Origin: Sipunculus nudus | Taxonomy: Eukaryota; Annelida; Sipuncula; Golfingiida; Sipunculidae | Direction: 5' to 3' | Length of the DNA stretch: 64,000 bases | Assembly: GCA_026874595.1 (NCBI GenBank) | Contig: CM049309.1 | Coordinates: 5,478,576-5,542,575, forward strand | Shown here: one piece after another, positions 57,001-64,000 of the stretch | How positions within the stretch are numbered: position 1 is the first letter of the stretch | Layout of the letters: each line of letters opens with the position of its first letter | The notes under the pieces: generated by a model | The model's database searches: none | Seen by the model: only the letters and a program-made list of their open reading frames with translations | Told to the model about the DNA's origin: nothing | Program-made: the position numbers and the translations under genes

Positions 57001-57139
57001 TAATAACAATATTTTAAAGATAGTGTAGGTAATGTCATATGCATGACAAAGGATCCCTGTCTGGTACATTTTTCATTGGTGTTAATATGTCATGAAAGTT
57101 TGCTAATTCTATGAAAGGCATCCACAGTCTGCAATAGGC
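54057..57139. other. Intergenic, no gene seen
   Basis: AT-rich. Contains a C run at 54896-54914 and, at 55300-55560, loosely repeated TTGAATTGGAATTGAAT phrases. A GCCTCCGCCAGGAAAATATG phrase at 56694 resembles a short dispersed repeat. No exon or transposon ORF is supported. Confidence 0.45.
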
Positions 57140-58667
57140 AGCAAATACCATCCAGCTACTAATTAGCTACTTTAAGAACTGGCCGAACTGAAGTATTTAA
57201 GGAAGAAAACAAGATGAATTTGTCATAAAGGTGACGCATGATTTTATTACTGATGTTATGTTCTGGTGAAAATATCGTTAAGGTGTTAAGGAACTATCAA
57301 CAATGGGCATAATGACTTCAACGATGTTATGCAAATCATGCCTTTTGCCCAATGTCTTTGCCCAAAATCTTTATTTATTGTTTCCAAGAAGATTTTACCA
57401 GGAACTCCTTATAGAGCCTTATTTAGAATTTCTATGTCCAAGTGCTTCGATTTGTGTTGTTACGGAACCTAATATCAACAGATCACGTAGTCGTGACGAA
57501 CACAAACCTTACAACGGAGATAAAAAAAATCAGATTCTGGAACACTAGGCAGCGTGAAATGTCTAGGGGAATGAATAAAGAAGTTAGTGTTTTTTTTTGT
57601 TAACAAATAATTATCCTTTATTCTTAAATCAATCCTAACATTACAATACACTAAATCAATACAATTACACAGTATTACAACAGTACAATAGTAAGTCAAT
57701 ACAAGTACATAAATAAGTGTACAGTACCTGGATACCACCACTGTCACAGCGACAAAAGGTCCTTTAAAGCATATAATTCAGATGAACAGTTCACATAAAT
57801 CTTCTAAGTCCAGTTCATTCACAAAATCAATCCTTTGTAATCCAAAGTGAAGTTCTTGTTATAATCCCGAAAGCAAACTGAAGACTATAAAGATCCGTCA
57901 TAAATTGAAAAGAAAAGCTATAACTGCAGCAATTATAGGAAAAGGTCCACTCCTCTGTGTCCGCTGTAATATTCTCAACTCTCACCCTCGGCTCTAAAAC
58001 ACAGCCCCTATTTATAGCTTCTCATCTCAAGCCGAGAACTTTCCATTTCCCGAACAATCTAAAGAACAATGTGTTTCTACATGTCAGGGTTCGCACGTGG
58101 GCCGGCCCGGCTCGGCCAGGCGATGCTATCATGTCAACGAGCTATGCGTGCTACACGAATCAAATGTCAATAACACATGGAACATCCTTGCACACAGACA
58201 TCTGTAACAGTGTGTATCCGATTATAGCTATTCACACAGCCAACAGAATACAGGTCACAGTTACCTTATTTATCGTTCACTAGAATATTTTACAGGGACC
58301 TCCTTACCAACTTAGAATTTCAAGGTCTATAATTATAATAATTCATGCAAATCGGTCTTAATGGTCGCTCAAATCATGTTTTTTTCACAGATTTTGCAGA
58401 ATGTTGGTCACAAAGACCTTATTTCAGAATAGGGGTCACAAAATAATGACTTAATTTCAGAGGTAAAATGATTTGTTGCCTCCATGCCCAAAGGGCACTG
58501 GGCAAGACGTAGCTATGGGTAAACGTTAAACGTTCAACTACCTTGAACTCACTAAAATTGGTATCTTCAAACCCGCCAGCAAGCTGAGTTTATAAGAATA
58601 TCTACATGTCCCAGGATCTCTTCAACATGCCTGAACAAATACACATGGTGATTTTGTTCCTAGAAAG

Positions 58668-58670
<3 letters not shown>
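57140..58670 (+). repeat. Dispersed repeat R2, copy 2, with insertion
   Basis: 57140-57450 and about 58200-58670 match 26860-27615. The sequence between (about 57455-58200) has no counterpart there and appears inserted. It includes a strand-biased TACAATACACTAAATCAATA region, but I cannot name it. Confidence 0.65.
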
Positions 58671-58699
<29 letters not shown>

Positions 58700-58703
58700 T
58701 AGT

Positions 58704-59212
58704 TACGAAGAAAAATTGCTCAGGGGAAAACTTCCCTAGCAAGACAGTTCGGTCCGCTTTTTATGTCACCCCGTAACACACCCCCTCTTAAGAGCGTTCT
58801 GCTATCAGAACAAGACTAATTATCCCAGGAGTCACACTTTGGTGAGCTTATTCCCTGGGCCACAAAGTTAACCGTCATGTTAGACGAGCCCCGATTTTGT
58901 TACGTAGACAAATAAATGAGGGGAAAATCCTGGGCCGATCCGGGATTCGAACCGGTGTTGGTGGCGCACAAGTCCGGCGTCCCAACCGCTTCGCTAGTAA
59001 TTCAAGCTTCACTAGTGGGACAGTAGGTCCGCTTTTATGTGCACCCCGTAACACTCACCCCTCTTAAGAGCGATCTCCTATCAGAACAAGACTAATTATC
59101 CCAGGAGTCACAATTTGGTGAGCTTATTCCCTGGACCACACAAAATTTACCGTTACGTTAGACAAGCCCCCATTCAGCGAGACAGTTCGGTCCGCTTTTT
59201 ATGTCACCCCGT

Positions 59213-59216
<4 letters not shown>
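58704..59216 (-). mobile_element. tRNA-derived SINE with partly duplicated body
   Basis: The tRNA-like head on the minus strand (58996-58931) reads CTAGCGAAGCGGTTGGGACG, GCCGGACTTGTGCGCC and B box CCGGTTCGAATCCCGG. The body phrase AGTTCGGTCCGCTTTTTATG, ACCCCGTAACAC and CTCTTAAGAGCG occurs at 58746-58800, 59025-59075 and again at 59181-59215, so body copies are in tandem. (TA)n tracts bound it at about 58668-58700 and 59217-59265. Confidence 0.7.
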
Positions 59217-59269
<53 letters not shown>

Positions 59270-59676
59270 GGTATACATGATTCTAATGTAGTGTCGAATT
59301 AGATTTAATGAGAGACTGAATAACAAAACGTGGGTTTTTTAAATCGAATTTCAGGCTTTACTTTTTCTTATTAGACTCGAGGTAAAATCGGCCTAAAATT
59401 TCAAGTTCTAGTCCATGTGCAAATGCCTGAAAAAGTGGATTCGAAAGGTCATGGTCACAAGTTATACACATCAGAGTCAGTGGTGTACGACTCGAGCCCG
59501 GATTCGAGTCAACTTTTTTTTCTTTGACTCAGACATGGACTCAAGTCTGGACTCGACTTGTACATCACTAATGTGTTTCATGACCTGTGATAAACAAACC
59601 GGTTATTCTGTCAAAAAATATGATCTCAGGGAGTCAATTCGAAAAAGTTTGTTAAATTTCCCTATTTATATATATT

Positions 59677-59678
<2 letters not shown>

Positions 59679-59717
<39 letters not shown>
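59679..59717. repeat. (AAT)n tail of the LINE
   Basis: About 13 perfect triplets directly at the LINE 3' end. Confidence 0.9.
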
Positions 59718-59718
<1 letters not shown>

Positions 59719-59771
59719 TAATATTTATATAGCGCCAAATTTTCCGATGGTGGGACTCACAGCGCAGTTCA

Positions 59772-59808
59772 CACGCACACATACACACACACACACACAC
59801 ACACATAC
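59772..59808. repeat. (CA)n microsatellite
   Basis: CA repeats with two CAT/CG interruptions, within the LINE 3' region. Confidence 0.9.
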
Positions 59809-61714
59809 ATACAATTTCATGGAAATCTACTCCCTATGCCTGACCCAGAAAAAACGGATATTAATTACCAAAAGCTTGACGAAAGAGATACGTTTTTTAA
59901 ATTAGTTTTAAATGATACAAGAGTTGGAGATTTTCTAAGTGTAATGGGAAGTGAATTCCAAATTTTTGTGGCTATGAAACGGAAGGAACGTTCACCAATT
60001 TTCATATTACACTTTGGTACTTTAAGAAGATTCCCGCCAGCCGAGCGCAGCGTACGCAAAGGCCGATAGGTTATTATTTTTTTTCAGTCAAATATGATGG
60101 AAGTAAGTCATCGAAATGGCGGTAAACAAAAACAGCATTTTTTTATTGTATACGGTACTTGACGGGAAGCCAATGGAGCTGTTTGAGCAGCGGGTTGACG
60201 TGGTCGGCCTTACGCTTCTTAAGAATGAGACGCGCCGCATTATTCTGGACCATCTGTAGCCGGTAGACTTGCTCTGCAGGTAACCCAGCAAGAACTGAAT
60301 TACAATAATCCAGGCGAGATATTACTGTGGCGCAAATGAGCCGACAGCACGCATTAATAAAGAGGAAACGCCGGATTTAAGCTATTCGGCGGAGCTCGAG
60401 AAAGGCCGCAAGACATATACTACTAATATAATCATGCATTGAAAGATTATGATCAATCTTAACACCTAGATACTTCACTGAATTTTGAAAAGGAACAGTG
60501 CAGCCCCCAATGCTAATAGACTCACTGTCAGTCATCCTTAGAAGGGGTTTAGATCCGACAGGCATAATTTCAGTCTTGTCAGTATTCAATTTAAGTTTGT
60601 TGCTGGTCATCCATGATAGTATATCATCGATACAAGCTTGTATGCTTAACTGGACACAGCTGAACTCACCTGGTTTACTACTTTTTGACAGTTCAGTGTC
60701 ATCAGCATACTTGTGAAAAGAACAATCATGTGCAGATATTATGCGAGATAGGGGTTGTGAATATAAAGTGAACAATATAGGTCCTAACACGGATCCCTGG
60801 GGAACCCCGTACAACAAAGTACATGGGTCAGATTTCCTACCGTCGACAATACCATCTTGGGAACGATTGGCGAGTTATGAAGTATCAAGCGTGTCAAACG
60901 CTGCACTGAGGTCCAACAATGCTAGGAGAGAAACGCGTCTCCCATCTGCCGCCATTAGCAGACCATCCATGACACTCAGTACGGCGGTCTATGGTGCCTT
61001 CTATTCGTGGACTGATGGATTTCCATTAAGCTATTTTCATGAAGATGACATTGTAACCTCTTTAAAACAATCTTCTCAGGGATTTTAGAAAGGAAGGGAA
61101 GGTTTAAAACTGGCCCAAAGTGTTAAGTTCATTTCAATCTAATCCCGGCTTCTTCAAAAGTGGGGTCACGACAGCCTCTTTAAACTTAGAAGGGACTGTA
61201 CCTGTTGATAGAGAGACATTAATAATGAACGTAATCAATGGAGTTAGGTCATCTATGCATTGCTTAAGAAGGGGATTTGGGAAGGGATCAAGTATACAGC
61301 TTTTTGTTGGTGATGATGATGATTTTAGATTTTGGACAAATCCCCACACTTAATACATTACATGAAGAAAATATCTTGCATCAAGCTTTAGCTGATTTTC
61401 GGCAAATTATCAGAAGATCAATATGTTTCACCTGTGAGAATCTAGCCATACCAAGAAGCTATAGGTGTAAATTTTGAGTGTGCTTTAGTAAGAAAAGTGC
61501 TTTATATTCACCGTATATGCAGTGTAAAGACCGATTATGTGTTTCGGTTTGTTTACTCCTTTTAGCCACAAAAGGATCAAAACAAGTGTTGAACCAGTTA
61601 CTACACGCTTTGTGATTGGCTGACTGATCCTCTGAGATTCAGTGTGTTAAACCCAGATTATTTTCTACTTCAAGTAACAACATAACATACATGACTGAGT
61701 CAGCTGTGAGTCCG

Positions 61715-62110
61715 CTCTTCAGCTTAGAACCTCCCTGGATGTACTGGAAGTTTTTTAGGTCTAACAATTATGGTTTGTGTTTATGTAAATGCTCGGACTG
61801 CATCCTTTGATGGTCTAAAAAAATTAAATGAAATGCGTAAAAAGTAGAAAAATACAGGTGGCGCCACTAACCTCCAGGAACTGATAATACTTGTCATGAT
61901 CAATATGCATAGAAGTGATAATTCAAATCAATGTATTAGTTATGATACTGCAGCTTTTATTTTATTTTGGGTGCACAAACAAGCCCCATTACTTGGAGTA
62001 TAAAAGTCTAAATAGATTTTTTATTGACCTTCCTAAGTGTGGAGAAAGACGATTTAAGGTCTAACGTTAACGATTTGTGCCCTGTTAATGAACGGACAAA
62101 CAGTAACATA
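61715..62110 (-). repeat. Dispersed repeat R1, copy f (minus strand)
   Basis: Counterpart of copy e in the duplication, with GGTGGCGCCACT at 61858 and a short GGACAAACAG head at about 62095; the head is more decayed than in copy A. Confidence 0.6.
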
Positions 62111-62291
62111 GATAGGGGCATTTGCATAAAAAAGAGTAAGACGACTAAAGGCGGAAGAATAAGGAAGTTGCGATCATCCCCGAGCGCATCTGAAGCATGA
62201 CCATTGCAATACCTGTTCTGTTACCGTGTTCTTGATCAGTGCACACCTACAGGAGGCCATGGCCGGTGAAGACAGTGCCAGAGAAAACAGC

Positions 62292-62381
62292 ATGTGGCGA
62301 CACTGGACGTGCACGTTACTATTTGTCGCCATGGCGACCTCTGCCCCCATCAGCAAACCAATGACCGACAAGGGAGCCATG
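62292..62381 (+). CDS. First coding exon of a second MMP paralogue (partial gene)
   Basis: ATG 62292 starts [20 protein letters not shown] and SKPMTDKGAM, donor gtgagt, 30 codons in phase 0, the same length as MMP exon 1 ([20 protein letters not shown]). An in-frame ATG at 62259 would add 11 residues before the signal peptide and is less likely. The reading frame, signal peptide and donor are all intact, so this is probably the start of a live gene whose exon 2 lies beyond the window. Confidence 0.75.
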
Positions 62382-63053
62382 GTGAGTCAGTCTTCTTATA
62401 TACCTAAACGGTAACTCCCTGATTATTTTTATGTTCGGTATGTAGTAGGATCCTTCTCGAAAAAGTTAACCCCAACCAGCCCCGCATTACGTGATGCAAA
62501 CCAGCAGTCCGGCCGCAGTTTAAGAAAAAAATTCAAACCGCCTCGCGCCACAGTTACTACCAATCTTTCGGCCCTCATCCACCCCACCAGGTTTCCTAAC
62601 AGCCCATGCCCTCCCAGCGAGATTTTCTTTTTCAAACTGAAGCCCACAATCGACCACAAAGTAACTTTTATTATGTAACATAAACAAATAACACAAAAAT
62701 CATTGTTTATAAATAAAATGTGCTAAACAAAAGATGTCAACTCTAGGTATTTAAAAGGGCCCATTAAATAATGGACAAGCTACAAACAAAGAAGCTTTGG
62801 TTATTTATAACCCCAAACTGCATCGAATTTGTACCTCAGAAGTATGTGTAAAAAAAAGGAATCAACTGAGAGCCAAAATAATCAGTAAAAATAGTTAAAA
62901 CACATACAGATATACATTATGGCATATAGAAAAACTCAAAGATAAAGCTTACTAAGGCGGGCTCCTGGAACCCCCGCCTTGACCACCTCTGCCTGCTTCG
63001 CCAATTTCCGTAAATTCAGCCGGCACTCAAATTTTGTCTATATATAACCGTGT

Positions 63054-63056
<3 letters not shown>

Positions 63057-63114
<58 letters not shown>
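63057..63114. repeat. (TA)n microsatellite
   Basis: About 28 TA units in intron 1 of the second MMP copy. Confidence 0.92.
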
Positions 63115-63116
<2 letters not shown>

Positions 63117-63574
63117 TGTTCGGATGAACGGCGCTCCACTTTATTACATAAATTACTTTTTATCAAACTAATGTTTACTCTCATTGTATAATAGGTCGCT
63201 TTGATGGAGGGGAAATTCGACTTTTTATTCAATAAATGTCCTAGAGCGGTCAAGCTCTGTGTGATCACCTTGCAATTAGTTTTTTCTGCAGATTTGAAAG
63301 AATATTATAATTTGTTTTTATACATTTAATGTTATGTCAGATGCGATAAAGACTTCATTTTGCCTTTATGGCTTCAGACAGGTATATTTAAAATATAAGC
63401 TTATTCGGCTTCCATTCCCAAAAGTTTGTGAATAAATCTTAATGTTGTTTCATGATTCGGGATATTTGCAGGGTCCATTTCAAGTGAAGATGATTTTTCG
63501 CTGGCCTACTCCCGAAATGCTCTTAAAACTTATGAAATTCCGTTTATGATTGCGTGAATAATGTTGTGAACAAA

Positions 63575-63598
63575 CACACACACACACACACACACACA
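63575..63598. repeat. (CA)n microsatellite
   Basis: Twelve CA units in the same intron. Confidence 0.92.
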
Positions 63599-64000
63599 AA
63601 CAAATGAACGATAATGAAGGTTTTACACTCTTGTGAGAGGCAACTATGTAATTGTATGACATGTATAGTAATGACTATGTGATTTATCACATGTTTGCCC
63701 CCCGATGCTTTAACTCCTTGAATTATTTTTTTTTGTAACTAGTATACAGTTCTAAGGAAGACTGATGAGTCACGGTAGCCTTTTAAATTTATTAGAGCGG
63801 CTCTCTGTAAAAACAGTCTATTTCTTGACCCGGTATGACAAAGATATTTGGTCTTGTGGTTGTCTCGTCCCAAGACGCTTTATACCGATTCGCTCTGCTC
63901 CTCTCCATCAACGTCTTGAGTTCGGCCCACAGTCATACCGTGTATGTTCCAAATAGGGGGACCTTTTGGAATCGTTTAGGTGACTTTTTATCCAATGTGA

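Larger units (their letters stand above)
59679..61330 (-). mobile_element. L2/CR1-group LINE remnant, minus strand
   Basis: Minus-strand pieces in order: 61325-61134 ([40 protein letters not shown]), a broken middle (61130-60820), 60817-60377 (YGVPQGSVLGPILFTLYSQP, FHKYADDTEL, NKLKLNTDKTEIM, VKYLGVKID) and 60059-59865 (RSAGGNLLKVPKC, FIATKIWNSLP). The 3' end reads TTTGGCGCTATATAAAT then (ATT)n, typical of L2/CR1-type elements. YADD is intact, but frame shifts and deletions make it a fossil. The endonuclease is absent. Confidence 0.85.
59589..63850 (+). repeat. Segmental duplication, copy B
   Basis: Counterpart of 30578-34910. A LINE and its triplet tail (59679-61330) split it: homology stops at about 59675 and resumes at about 61331. 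It contains a second MMP first exon. Confidence 0.8.

Noticed and set aside
58931-58996. Functional tRNA gene on the minus strand
   Set aside because: A and B boxes are present, but no acceptor stem closes and the head is joined to SINE body sequence.
60498-61088. Plus-strand frames of 72 and 115 codons
   Set aside because: They are antisense shadows of the L2/CR1-type reverse transcriptase.

Overview
This is a eukaryotic, intron-rich, AT-rich window, most likely from a mollusc and probably a bivalve. The reasons are the multi-exon metazoan genes, long introns packed with old repeats, many (TA)n and triplet microsatellites, tRNA-derived SINEs, Penelope-like elements with hammerhead ribozymes, and dispersed repeats headed by runs of TCCGTCCGTC that I associate with bivalve genomes. 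The phylum call is inference. I read the splice sites by eye and checked that reading frame and phase carry through every junction.

Two host genes are reconstructed on the + strand. The first (3125 to about 19737) is a sodium/solute symporter of family SLC5, closest to the monocarboxylate/multivitamin group (SLC5A8/A12/A6). It has 15 phase-consistent coding exons and two candidate last exons, for about 598 residues. The second (31795-45916) is a secreted matrix metalloproteinase (MMP) with 11 coding exons and 509 residues: signal peptide, propeptide with cysteine switch, basic furin-like site, zinc-binding catalytic domain, proline-rich hinge and a four-bladed hemopexin domain. A related first exon (62292-62381) lies about 30 kb downstream inside a segmental duplication of the MMP promoter/exon 1/intron 1 region, so a second MMP paralogue probably continues past the right edge.

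Layout: 1-3124 dispersed repeat R1; 3125-19737 SLC5 gene, whose intron 11 holds an antisense remnant of a cysteine-rich-tail protein and a large R1 copy with about 155-bp internal periodicity; 19738-23580 a MITE and a ~278-bp tandem array carrying GGTGGCGCCACC palindromes; 23590-26473 a decayed Tx1/L1-like LINE; 26860-30577 repeats and MITEs; 30578-46560 MMP gene with MITEs and minisatellites in its introns; 48216-54056 a transposon cluster with a Harbinger-like MITE, two Penelope-like elements and several hammerhead ribozymes; 57140-59265 repeats and SINEs; 59589-64000 the duplicated MMP 5' region, interrupted by an L2/CR1-type LINE.

The symporter and the metalloproteinase have no evident shared function. 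The most interesting material is in the mobile DNA. Two unrelated hammerhead ribozyme families lie in Penelope terminal repeats, one with a compensatory-type change between copies and one fused to its own ORF. A set of MITEs shares TIRs, TWA-type target sites and a CATGTTCAAA core.
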